From positions 1 through 64,000 of the forward strand of contig JAJEKB010019405.1 in NCBI GenBank assembly GCA_022393335.1: 64,000 nucleotides of DNA, read 5' to 3'. Under the pieces are notes generated by a model. It worked only from the letters and a program-made list of their open reading frames with translations. It did not search any database and was not told the origin of the DNA. Below are positions 11,278 through 23,106 of the stretch, one piece after another. This DNA comes from Macrotrachela quadricornifera. Lineage: Eukaryota; Rotifera; Eurotatoria; Philodinida; Philodinidae. A program made the translations under genes and the position numbers. Position 1 is the first letter of the stretch. The number at the start of each line of letters is the position of its first letter.

Positions 11278-12469
11278 GGGTAGTCAATAAGTTCTTGCAC
11301 TTTCAAATATGTATTCAAAGAAAAAACATTCTGCTAATTTTTTTAGAGTAAATGTTCGAAGTATTCACCACGATGTTCGATACAAAGCTTCATCATTTTA
11401 ATCCACTTCTAGAATGTCTTTCGGTATTCTTGAACAGGTATTGAATTGAGCTCCTTGGATAACGCTTCAGCCAAACTTGTAGCACCTGGATATGTACCAA
11501 GACTACGTTTCAGACAACTGAATAGTCAAAAGTTTGAAGGAGCAAGAGCAGGTGAATATGGTGGATGAGTCATAACTTTGATTTTTCTTCTTTAAGATAA
11601 TTAAAAACAATATTATTCATATGTGGTCTTGCATTATCATGATGCAGCTTCACATGATTTGCTGTTGATGATGATCTTTTTCTGTGTAGGTTTTCGATTA
11701 GACTTTTAAACATTCATCACAAGAATATTTGGCATTGATAGATGTTCCAGGAGGTAGATGACGAATAAGTAAAAACCCATTTTTCATAAGAATATAACAA
11801 ACATTGTTTTTTCTTCTAATTGTTGTCTTCTACTTCTGTAGGAGGACTTGTTCCTTGTACTACCCAAGCTTTCGATTCTTGTTTTGATTTAATTTTACGA
11901 TGATAAAACCAAATTTCATCACCAGTAACTATATCACATAATTTCCATGGGCCACTTTCTATCTTCTGTAAATTTTCGTTACAGATATCAACACGACGTT
12001 GTCGTTGTGCTGATGAGAGTTTATGAGATACCCATTTTGACGATACTTTTTTAATTTAAGATGTTGTTTGAGAATAGTATCCACACTACCATGTGATATA
12101 TCTAACATTTCAGCAATATAATCAATACGAATATGTGAATCATCATTCACCAGGTGTTTAACAGCTTCAATATTTTGTTGAGTAATGACGGATAACAGAC
12201 GACCACTTCGAGGATCAGCGTCTAACGACTCCCGTTCACCTGAAAAACGATGAACCCAATGAGTAACTGTACGATATGCAACAACACCTTGTCCATAAGC
12301 TGTAGTTAATTCATCATGAATTTGTGTAGCAGTGAAATCCAATAACAAACGAGTTTTTATAAATGAGCATAAACACGACATATGTCCTTACTAGAATAAA
12401 CCAACATAGTGAATAAAACCATTCAGGATGAAATTTTAGACTGCTGTTGCAAGAACTTTTTGACTACCC
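11278..12469 (-). mobile_element. Complete-length mariner element with TA target duplication
   Basis: Inverted ends GGGTAGTCAATAAGTTCTTG (11278) and, on the other strand, GGGTAGTCAAAAAGTTCTTG (12469) are flanked by TA (11276-11277 and 12470-12471). The length, 1192 bp, suits mariner. It carries a decayed DD34D transposase on the minus strand and lies inside the C-terminal coding part of the larger transposon's gene, so it inserted after that element was in place. Confidence 0.9.
11343..12381 (-). pseudogene. mariner transposase pseudogene
   Basis: The intact N-terminal frame (from 12381) starts MSCLCSFIKTRLLLDFTA and holds the paired HTH region (TVTHWVHRF, DPRSGRL, HGSVDTIL). The frame then shifts at a six-T run (12047-12052), after which the expected continuation VSSKWVSHKL and QRQRRVDICNENL appears in the next frame. 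The catalytic motifs GDEIWFYH and HHDNARPH are visible, so the first two Asp are kept. The third site reads SPALAPSN where mariners have SPDLAPSD, so the third Asp is Ala. Several stops and further shifts occur between, for example FLW to a stop before KMGFY. The C-terminus HRGEYFEHLL ends at TAA 11343-11345. It is nonfunctional by at least one catalytic change, frameshifts and stops. Confidence 0.88.
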
Positions 12470-13085
12470 TATGTAGCCGACGAGGAATCACTTTCATTCG
12501 TCTGTTGGAAAAAACTTCCAATGGCTGAATTTGATCCGTCGTTTTCTTCGGTACTTCAAGTCTTGTGCATCCAGGAATGTGATCGTATAACTCCTTTCTG
12601 TATGTCTGTCCTCTCCAATAGTCCGATATAAGTAGCAACTTCTGGTATTGACCAAGTGATGGAAGGAAAACATGATCACGCCAATACTCGACCAAGGATA
12701 TCGTGAGATTTCCAGAACTGCTACAGGTGATCACCACATTCGAGGCCTTAAAGAGATGTGAGCGAATATTCTCGCTCATGTGTCCTTTAGGCTCCTTCAA
12801 GCAAAGATAGAGTGGTGAGAGAAGATGATCATCCAGTGTGATTGTTGGTTGTACTGTGTAGCTATGGGTGGTAGTATTTATAGAACGGGCAGATCCAACT
12901 ATAATCTTCTCCCACTTGTGACTCAACGTGCGAGTAGAGCGTAGTTCTAGTTGGATTCCACTTTGATTTGTATTATTAATCTCGTCGGCTTCATATTTCG
13001 GCAAAACCTTGCGAACATCAGCCAATAACTGATCGACAGAAGTTCTGATCGTCTCCTGATTTTCTATTAGGCGCTTCGTCACAAT

Positions 13086-13262
13086 CTGTAAGGAACATAT
13101 AGTTTCAGTAAGTCTTGTCTCACAATATTTTTAAAGAAACCACAGATTCACGAAAATGGGAACTCTAAAACTCGTAAAAGTCCCTCTTTTTCATCTTAAT
13201 CTACTTTTAGAATATAGAGATTCTTTCCACAGATGCATAAAAGCTGATCACAAATCTCTCAC
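13086..13262 (-). other. Intron of the DDE_1 transposase gene
   Basis: The donor ACCAAG then GTGAGAGATT and the acceptor TTCCTTACAG then ATTGTGACG define a 177-bp phase-0 intron. Removing it joins SRKVTK directly to IVTKRL, the contiguous motif expected between HTH and catalytic domains in this family. This supports a eukaryotic, spliced transposase. Confidence 0.7.
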
Positions 13263-14579
13263 CTTGGTCACCTTGCGCGAGATGATATTGTGTTTGTATT
13301 TGAAGGTGTATAGCCAGTGGCTTTAAGCCACAAAATTATGTAAAGACTCATCCATAGCTTTTTTAAAAGCCCACCGACGAAGATCAATATTGTGCACGGG
13401 CAAGGCATTCTCCCGAGCTCGTTCGAACATACCAAATACATGATCGTCAATTGTATTGAGCTTCTGCTTCTTCGTTCCATGTTTCTCGCGAGAATGAGGA
13501 AATCGAGTGAGATAGTTTTGGTGCGAGATACGTCGAAAGTGATGTTTCACTGTTTCCCAACGTCGCTTTCGTCTTCCAGTTTTTGGATTGATCCTATCAT
13601 AGAAATGGACTACCTTAGTCATGTAATCAAGTGAAAATTCTTTGGACAACGTCTTCTCATCCTCATCCTCTTCATCGCCATTTCCGTCTGGATCGACCGC
13701 ACCTTCATCTTCATCTTCGCACTCTACATCATTGATCAATTCGCCCTTGACCGAGTCATGATCGAGGGTTGTTTCAACTTCGAAGACGTGCGAATGACTG
13801 CTGGTAATCGATTCAAATACGCTACACAGTAGCTCCGCTACTTCGCATTCACGATTTGTGATAGCACTAGTGATGGTTGAAGTGTTCGAAAAAGTAGAAG
13901 ATAATAAGTTCGATGCTCCATCAGCGAAGACCTTCACTACATTTGCTAGATTGATCATTTCGGAGTAGGTTCCAGGAAAACTGGTATTAATTGCTTGCTT
14001 GTGTCTCACTTGTATATTGTATACAATCGAATGGAAAGAAAAACGACTGCATAGCACAAATTACACACAAAAGAGAACAGGCGGAGAATGAAACTAGAAG
14101 AGCGTGATCGAAATAATGTGAGTATACAACATTTATCACCAAAACATCATAGTATGCCAGCGACGAAAACGGAAAGTAACATGATCGATAATGTATAATC
14201 CTCACACTCTCATCAAGTGTTATTTTGTGGTTTACAACGATATCACCGATAGAATGAAGAATTTTGAGCGTTTCATGGGTTGATGAATAATGAGTAGATG
14301 TGTTACTGATAAGATTTGATCTAACTCTGAATTCAGAACACGTTGCACGAGCAGTACATGAAACTGAGAAAATTTTTTACCCTAATTCTCTACTATTCCA
14401 CAAAAACAATAGTTTTTCATTTCATTCTCTTGTTTCCTATGTATCTTGAAAATTCGATATCTCGGGAATAAAGGCGTGAGGGCACGAATCCTTTTGGAGT
14501 TTTTGATACCTCATCGAGGTCTATCTATCGCCAAAAGATGGGCTCTTAACAGCTTGAACACCTCGGTATGTCCCCTCGT

Positions 14580-15318
14580 TAGCTCGCTTTAAGTAACGAT
14601 ATTAAGGGCAGTTTGGATTATACAATAAGCTGAGGATGTCATAATAAAATTCATCGTGATATAGGAATTCAGATGATGCATGAAAAAATTGATAAAAACT
14701 AAAATCTTCGAAAACTGTATATCATACATTGGCTCAATTTTATAGTAATGCAAGAATGAATGAAAAAGCATGCAATTCAATAGAATCATTCTGTTACCTG
14801 CAGAATTTCATGCTAAACATTTTTTCAAAAGTGTGAGATCTATATTTCACTTGTAGTTTATTTCTACAAGTAACGCTTGTCCGAGGACTCCCTCAGTTCT
14901 TTCTTGTAGAAGAACTGCTTTCAGATGTTAGATATTTAATACGTTATTATATATTTAAGTTTATCTCTACCTAAATTAGATACTTTTAAATAAAAAAAAC
15001 AGCAGATATTTATACCAAATGCTAGATAAGGGATTAGATATTTCAAATAACTAATAATACAATTAGGGGAGTACCTGAATAATTGCATAAAAGAAGAAAG
15101 TCAATGAGAAAAAAATCCAGAAAACACACGACAGGAAATACCGGATACAACGAAAGAAAAGAGACAGCTATAATGATTAACCAAAATGTAAATAAAGAAA
15201 TAAAGAAAATGAACATATATGAATAATTATTTTCAGATAATTTCAACTTATGATACGTCTTATATATTTGCTACAACACTGGACTCTTAGCAAAGTACTT
15301 ATTTACATACATTCAAAA
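14580..15318. other. AT-rich stretch with no recognised feature
   Basis: Short chance frames only. I see no transposon end, tandem repeat or exon signal I would trust. Confidence 0.4.
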
Positions 15319-17023
15319 CAGAGACAGGATATTTAGTAAAATACTTGGTACTTTTCGTACTTTTTACTTAAAAGCTCAAGTACAAGTAAAATTTTTACAG
15401 TACAAGTATATGTACTTGTACTTAAAAAACGTACTTGTGTACTGGTACTGAGTACTAATTTACTTAAGCACTGTACTATAAATACAAAATGTACTTTTTA
15501 ACAGTTTCTTCAAAGTATTTATCCTTATGCTTGCATTACTGATACATTTATTTGTGTAAGATTTCTTTTGATTATTTAGAAAATTTCTTAGTTTGTTTTC
15601 AGTTCGTCTAGCTTTTGCACTGTTATTCAATTATATAAATGTTCTTGAATTATATATCTGTCTTAAACCTTATTGATGTTTGCTTTCTTATTGTATTTAT
15701 AAAAGTTTATTTTCTCTGAATATGACTTACAGCAAGTGTGCAGATATTTTTTTTGACTACTCCATTGTATATATAGTAAGTAATTTCAAATGCATAGTAA
15801 AAAATTATATGGCAAAAGAAAAAGTCATCACTCAACTAGTGTAACGACTTTTTCTTATAAAAAAAAATAAAAATAAAAATAAAAATAAGTATCAAAAAGA
15901 ACTAGATTAACAATATATGATAAAAGAGGGCAGTTGTTGTAAAAACTGATGTATTATTTATTCATAGTAAAGTTTCATTTATTCTTAGAAACACCTTATT
16001 TTTAAGCGACTGCTCATTAGACGCCTTCTGCCTTTTGACGATGCATTGCTACACATAATAACTTTGTCAAACGAAAAGAATATTCTTAATGATGATTTAT
16101 ATTATTATAGAATTCCGCCGCATTCAGTTATAATTGCAATATATTGATTGATTTATAAGAAGATGTCACTGAAATGCAACATAGAGTATGTCTTGAACCT
16201 GAATGTTATTTAAGACTAGGTTAACAACGAATTTTGCTGAAGAATAAAAGTACTTAAGGCGAGTACCGAAAAATACTAGATTTAAGTACATTTATACTTT
16301 TTACTGGTACTAACAATCGAGGTGTTTGAACTGTAAGTTTAATTGACTAGACATATTTGGATCAAATGAAAGCTCTCACCGCCAAATTATCAAGTTTAAA
16401 ATATTAGCAGCCATTGGCTTGTCTAGAGGGAGATATTTAAATTTTAATTTAGGTATAAAAATGAATTAAGAAAGATTTTCTCCACTAATATAAAGACAAA
16501 ACATAGTGTTGTTCAGGCGGATTATAGGGTTTATAGGATCCCTCTTTCATATGGCCCGAACAACATCATGTTTTGTCCTTAGAATAGTGGAGTGAGTTTT
16601 TCTGGTAGTTCATAGAAAATGCTGCTTCCATGAGCTACAGGAAAAATTCACTCCACTATTCTAAGGACAAAACATGATGTTGTTCGGATAATATGAAAGA
16701 GAGACCCTATAAACCCTAGAATCGGCCCGAACAACACTATGTTTTGTCTTTATATTAGTGGAGAAAATCTTTCTTGATTCATTTTTATACCTAAATTAAA
16801 ATTTAAATATCTCCCTCTAGACAAGCCAATGGCTGCTAATATTTTAACCTTGATAATTTGGCGGTGAGAGCTTTCATTTGATCCGAATATGTCTAGTCAA
16901 TTTAACTTACAGTTCGAACACCTCTATAGTAAGTACAAAGTACTTAAGTAAAAAATACTTAAGTAAAGTACAAAGTAAAAAAAGCTAGTACAAAGTATTG
17001 TACTTGTACTTGTCCTGTCTCTG
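15319..17023. mobile_element. hAT-like non-autonomous element with TACTT-rich ends
   Basis: Ends CAGAGACAGGATATTTAG (15319) and, on the other strand, CAGAGACAGGACAAGTAC (17023) are hAT-like. The flanking octamers ATTCAAAA (15311-15318) and ATTTCAAA (17024-17031) match at six of eight positions, consistent with an old 8-bp duplication. Arrays of AAGTAC/GTACTT fill 15340-15490, 16240-16310 and 16925-17015 as subterminal repeats. The middle (15490-16240) is AT-rich with no transposase. A foldback element sits inside at 16313-16929. Confidence 0.7.
16313..16929. mobile_element. 617-bp foldback element, each arm itself a hairpin
   Basis: The ends ACAATCGAGGTGTTTGAACT and, on the other strand, CTATAGAGGTGTTCGAACTG are each adjacent to TA (16311-16312, 16930-16931). 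The two ~290-bp arms are nearly perfect reverse complements around a centre near 16620. Each arm also holds its own inverted repeat: CTCCACTA...ACAAAACATAGTGTTG pairs with GAACAACATCATGTTTTGTC (16478-16596), mirrored at 16642-16765. It has no coding capacity. It is inserted in the hAT-like element, so it is the younger of the two. Confidence 0.75.
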
Positions 17024-20000
17024 ATTTCAAATACAATAATAAACATCGATAAAATTCATGCTTTGCTCTCCTAATGTAGTTTGACGAAGTTTTCATTTTA
17101 TTTACACCATTTTCAGTTCTTTAGTTATCCTAACGGAATACATATTTCTTGAGTTATAATTATAATTCAGATAAGAATTGATTTTTGATCTTTTTCTTGT
17201 TCGCTCCAGTTCAAGGTACAGCTCATCAGTGCAACTCGTTTAACTCCTGACTAAATTCGATCTATATATTATTTATTGCTTTTCGTTAACTTCAATTTTG
17301 AAAACTATTAGCAACTGAATACGCATGTAACGAATATAGTCGGTGAAATTCTCTATAAAACTTTATGAAAAGGGCTGTTAAAACGATTAACTATAGAATT
17401 ATATCCGGTCAACGTTGCAACGCTCCAGGGTGACACACTTTCAATACACTCGTTTTCATATTAACGATTTTGCGCCTTTCTTTAGAATTCATATAAAGAG
17501 ACTAAGTCGATCATCTCGTAGCTCATGAATAGCTCTATCGATGCGGCAAGTACCATTTTTAGATATACATTAATTTACTTGAAGAAAAACTCTTCTTTGT
17601 TCCGCTCTGTTCATGCTTTGAGATTCTTCCTTTAAGTTTCATCGCAATTTTAATTTTGTTATCATAAATAGAAAATCACTACATGGGTAAATTTTTTACT
17701 GAGTTGAAGAAAAACATTTGTTTTATCAGTTCCATGGGCAGCGGAACATTTTAAATCTAGGGTAGGTTCGATATTTTTATGGGACTCTTATCGGCAGCAT
17801 AAAAATACAGAAATATTTTTTTATACTATGCTATCCAAATGAAACAAAATTAACACTGTTTATTTCGAACTTAAATTTATTAATCCATAACATTAGTGCA
17901 AGTCAGAGATGAGTTTGCAACCTACAATAGAAATTTTTTTTTAAGAAGCTATTAAACTTTCGTCTTGTCTTGATTGAGTAGTGACCTTGAAATATCGTCC
18001 ATTGGATGCAACATTTATGGATCCGAATCTAGGTAGATAGTCTTCGTATTCTCAATCTGATAATTATGTGAAATACTCTAGATTGTTTTCGATTAATTTT
18101 CGTGGGCCGGCACATCTTACATGTTTTTCAAACAATTTTGATGATAATCTCGTAACAACCAAGTTATAAATGGCTTTTATATGCATCTAGAGTCTACTAC
18201 ATCTAAACTTTAGGACTTGTGCCTGGATTCACATCTGACTCTGGCAACAGAAAAATTTGAGATCCAAGCTCGAAACGAAAATCAGTTAGATTTTGACGTT
18301 ATTTGATGAGTTGCACCTTGAAAAGAGTTTTTGATTTGTATTACTGAAAATAGAATTGTGGAAATGCAGCAGTGTTCTCAGAAAAGGAATTTCATTGTAG
18401 ATTTGTACATCGTGTTGAAAGCCTTTGATTGGCATCTAAGATTAATCTCTGAGGAGGAGAAAGTTTTCGGTATGATCCAACAGATATGACTGTAAATATC
18501 CTATAAGGATATTCTTCATTTGCAACAAAAGAGCATACCGTCAACTCATTGTAAATGTGCATTGCAACATTAAGTCCTACGAGATTCCATTTTTCCCCTA
18601 AATACGTTTGCAGTTGCCAGTGACAAGAGTCAAATTTTTCAAGCAGTACACAAGTTTGTTAATCTGATAGAGTAAGAAGCAAATATTTGAACCTGAACTA
18701 GGCTATGAAACCTGAATCTTGATGAACTTTAGCCTACCCAGGTTTAATGGCTCTGCTGCTTATGGAAGAATATTGTTCTTTAATTACTTGAAATTTAATG
18801 GTTATTTTGAATAGAAGTCTGGAATAACAATTAAATTATCTCATATTGAAAATAAGGAATTCTACCTAGATGCAAACATCAACGAAAGTCAATCAGTATG
18901 TCACCGAACATGAGCTTGTGATAGATAAAAAATGACTGATCTTATAATAACGCGTCATCTGTTAAAACTACCCAAGTCAAAGTGTTTTCCTGTGATGCTT
19001 GAGGCGCATAACAAGAACGATCGATGATTCCAACGTGTTTTTTGTAATAGACTGACCGATGAAACCTCATAATCTTATATGAATATCTTCTTTTAACCTT
19101 CGTTGGAAAGAATGTCACTCAAAAACACAGAAAACTTACATTCGAATTGGGTTTTGTATCTGGGTTTTTTAGAAGAAAAGGAAATAATTAGTTCTCCAAA
19201 AATGTGTATTTGAAATTATGCCATTTTAGAATATTACAATGTTGCTCAGATATAATTCTATAGTTAATCGTTCAAACAGTTCTTTTCATGAAAGTTTGTA
19301 GAGAATTCACGGGCTATCTTTTGAAAAGAAACTCAAGTATCTACGTCATAATTTGAGTGAGAGATTGAAGAAATGCGTAGATGGACATTTCTCTTGGGAC
19401 ATCCGTTATAAAAAGACTATATAAAAAGACCAATCGTTTCAGTTTCTGTTGAGGTTTCTACAGTGAAGTGTAATAGACAGTACACAACCGCTTGGCAATG
19501 GTTCAACGAAATCTTATTTTCGACTGTTTAAAGATCTTCTCAGAAATATTTATAGCTTTTCGATAAGTGACGGGGCTTCAACAGTCTCATTTTAAAAAAT
19601 CTAAAAGCTACTATCTTATTTTTTGAAATGACGAAGATGCGTAAGAAAATTGATTCACTGATATATTTCTTGGCTAATCCTATTGAATCATATATTAGCT
19701 GAAAGAATACGTTGAAAATAGCATTTTGGTATTAGTTTCAAAGAGTTTTGATAGAATATTGACTAATAGAAACTATCAGCAAAATAACTCTTTTTGAACC
19801 ATATTCTAACAATCAATTTTAGTACAATGAATTCAATTTTAGAATTATTAGATAAGAGAAGATAAGATAGTATGTATGGAAAATATGAACTTGATAGTTC
19901 TTTAATAAGACTTCAACCTTTCATATAGATTACCAGTTAATTATTTAATTTCATGAGATTATTATCTATCTGCATTTTTCGATAAATATTTCAATATGAA

Positions 20001-23000
20001 AATTGAAATGACCAAAATTTTGATCTGATCTATTCAATGGTCCTTTTAAAACAGCTACAAAATTATATTTATATTTATTACGAAATTAAAAAACTATGGC
20101 TACTGGAAAAGTTTCTCAACACGCTCCTCTCGAGAAGTGATTTTATACTTTTTTAAAGAACATTTAGAAGGTTTTCATCGCAATGCAAAAAATTAAGCTA
20201 GTTCATGTGTAACTTACTAATTTTCTTCAATCTTTTTTTCATCGTAAAATTCGCTTCAGATCCCTCCTCAGAAACGACTGAACGATCACATCAATGAAAA
20301 TGTTGCTTTTATTGTTAGAATATCTGTTCTTCTGGTATATCATAACTTTAAAGAATTTTTAAAAATATTCTTATTTATATATAACGAAGAGATGTGTTTG
20401 ATTACACAATAAACAAACTATTTCAAGAAATTCGTGAAATATTTTTTTAATATTTATTCAAATACTTCTATTTATCTTTCCTGGTATATTAACAAATTCC
20501 AATAATATTAGAAAAATACAAGTCTTGATTAGATGCGTTATATTGTTACTTTGGAAATATATTGAAATCTAATTGCAATAGATACAAAAATATACAAGAT
20601 ACTGAAGGTGTCAGTCTTCTCATTCTCATACCTTTCTTATATCTTCAAAATCTCTATATCTGATTCGATATCTTCCATTGAATTAAAGAACAATTTATTT
20701 AATTTCCAAATAAATCAGAACAGATCTATAATGAACAGAATATCTGTGTGCGTGTATATGTTTTTGTATTAATGAAAATCTATCTTGTTTATCGAAGATT
20801 TATATCATTTTGGAAAAGACATCTGATTGCCTACAACTATTTTCATCGGAAGAGTCATATGATTCGCTAGAAAATCATAAAGAGTATCATATTCTATAAT
20901 TCCTATAATATTTTGTTAGGTGATGGTTCATATGTGTATCTTCGTGTGGGTTCTTATCATTTTCTCTTCGTTCTATATATCACATATATTTGACTTTTCC
21001 TTTCCTGCACATAACATATGTATGTCATTTTTCTTGACAAGTTCTCTCATTCTGTATAGCATATCGTCATATATGTTATGTATAATCCGTTTTTTCTCCA
21101 TCATTCGATGGACCTTTCCTAAAGACCTGGAATCTGTTATCCTATATAGTCTGTGGCTTTTCTTGAATGAATAGAAGTGAAATACGAGGGGTATTCTTAT
21201 TTTATTATTAAATTGACGATCAGGAATTAGACCCCTAACACAAATAACAATAATAAAAAAGAAATAACGAAGAGTTCTAAAAAATTTGTTCGTATTGGAA
21301 ACACTGTCAGGAGACCTGAAAATTTAACCGTTCTAGGTCCCTTAACAATTCCAAAACACTTTTCCATGGTTTAGGTTTCGCCTTCATTCTCAGTTTTCGC
21401 TCTTTGGAATCACTGAATTCTATCTTTGTGACAGTAGCATTTACATCCTGCATTGAAGTCCACAACTACAATCAAACTCCGCACTTTATTCTATATCCTG
21501 CATTCGCAAATTACTAATTTACTGATCAGATATGAATCATTATCGAGCATCAAATTTAATACTGATCATTTGATTTATTTACTGAGAACTTTTTAGATAA
21601 TACTGAGCATAAAAATCTACTGCATATTTACAAGAGAATACTGAACACAAAAAAATGTTGTCTTACTTTTAATGTGAATTTGAAATAATGTTCTTGAATG
21701 TTGGATTAGATTTGAATGATTGATACGTATAAATTAGTAAATAGGATAATTTTGTGAGATACGATCTAAAAGAGAATGTTGAAATATTTAGGAAAGAAAG
21801 TTGATTCTTCCCTCAACGAATAATGACAGACATCTTAGCAACAATTCATTATAGACGTGATAAAAAGACTCAATAGCGTTCCTCTCCATAGAATTGATTA
21901 ATCACGTCTACTTATAATTAATTTAAAATTTATATAAATGTTTTTCAGATATTTTTCACTGAAAAACTGTTGTTTTTGTATCAAAATATGACATGTATTG
22001 TATAATGCAATGTTATTTCGAAAAAAATATAGTAGAAAAATGTCAATATTTAAATAATTATTAATTAATATACTAAAAAAATCCTTCTTTTATAGTTAAT
22101 CAATTAGTGTAAGGTATTCTAATAGAACCGATGGACATTTATTAAGACATTGTTTTATATGAAGGATGATCGTTTATGAAAGAAGAGGGATGACCTATAA
22201 ATCTATAGTCAAATTTTATTTGTCTACGATCAGCACTCATAGCTATATCGTGCTTCGTATTTTAATTCCGTAGGGTTGGCACGACACATTTTTTGTGAAA
22301 CTCACATATTTTTCGAAGAAAAATGGTGAGTGTAAGTTTTAAGTCGAGGTTTTCCGGCTCCCCCCTTAGGTCACTCTACAGACAGAACCTCATTACAGAT
22401 ACTTCCATCGCAAACACCTCCCAATTGCAGCAGACGCGACATAACAAATAATTCCTGTGATTTAGTATCGTTCTCTTTCAGCCTAAAGCTTTGCGGCAAA
22501 CATACATCTATCAATGTAGAGTAATAACATTATAAAAATTTAACATTGACATAGCTCCTAGCTTATATGAATATGTGAGTTCTACATTTTAGCTCTAAAA
22601 AAGCTGCACTGGCAGGCCATTTTAAATCTAAAAACATATTTAAACCAATTCAAAACTTGGAAAAAATCGACTAAGTCATTATAAAATGGCCAAAATGATT
22701 CGATAATGAATCGATATGCATTTTAATGATCATTCTCTCATTATTCTCTTGATTGAATATTCAAGAAAATGTTATAATGTCCAGAAAACGAAAAATTTGC
22801 ATCAATTCCGCATAAACACGTATGAATATATCGAAGTCTTTTTGTAATTCAAAACTTTAACATATATACCTTGCCGTATCAACTGAATTTCTTCAGCATG
22901 GATACGTTTTCCTATATTAGCAACACAATAAAAACTGAGAGAACGACGATGACCTGACAAATAAGAGGCATGTATACGCATGAAAGCTAATAGCCATTGA

Positions 23001-23106
23001 AGATTTCAAAAAATGAAGAAGTTTTTTCAGTTACTATAGTGCATTCTTTTAGATACGTGCTCATCTTTAACGAGCAATACCCAAATGGCTATGGAAAAAA
23101 ACAGCA
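17024..23106. other. 6-kb stretch with no recognised feature
   Basis: Apart from a short frame at 20920-21174 (hydrophobic, no splice context) I see nothing I can support: no long repeat, no transposon ends and no convincing exon. Composition is mixed AT-rich with isolated less AT-rich patches, for example 22330-22450. Confidence 0.35.

Larger units (their letters stand above)
11014..13958 (-). pseudogene. Inactivated, spliced CENP-B/DDE_1-type transposase, interrupted by mariner
   Basis: Exon 1 (about 13958 to 13263) starts MINLANVVKVF, contains an acidic stretch (EDEDEGAVDPDGNGDEEDED) and ends in a CENP-B/HTH_Tnp_Tc5-like region, SLHNFVA...SHWLYTFKYKHNI, then SRKVTK. A phase-0 intron (13262-13086) joins it to exon 2, which resumes IVTKRLIENQE and carries the DDE_1 core: NNTNQSG, LSHKWEK, LLISDYWRGQTYR and QIQPLEV. 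The Cys-rich C-terminus (LLDELDINI ... DNHPGSF ... CCN) lies beyond the mariner at 11275-11014. Defects are an in-frame TAA after HNFVA (13323-13325), Asn at the first catalytic Asp (NTNQSG against the usual NTDQSG), Glu at the third (QPLE against QPLD), a frame change near the insertion, and the 1.2-kb mariner. The start is chosen at the Met before the conserved-looking N-terminus; an upstream Met at 14057 is possible. Confidence 0.75.
10586..14579 (-). mobile_element. 4-kb CENP-B/DDE_1 (pogo/Tigger-like) DNA transposon with ~355-bp inverted repeats
   Basis: Left end ACAAGGGAACATACCGAGG (10586) and right end, read on the other strand, ACGAGGGGACATACCGAGG (14579) are each preceded by TA, the duplication expected of Tc1-mariner superfamily elements. 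The inverted repeats are nearly identical over about 355 bp (10586-10942 and 14223-14579). The interior encodes one spliced transposase gene on the minus strand and carries a mariner insertion (11278-12469). Without the mariner the element would be about 2.8 kb. Good conservation of the arms suggests relatively recent activity, though this copy is dead. Confidence 0.85.

Noticed and set aside
15839..15900. AAAATAAAAATAAAAATAA tract
   Set aside because: Simple A-rich microsatellite inside the hAT-like element, with no further meaning seen.
20920..21174. 84-codon hydrophobic plus-strand frame
   Set aside because: Pyrimidine-rich strand gives Phe/Leu/Ile/Ser runs. No acceptor, donor, poly(A) signal or motif supports it.
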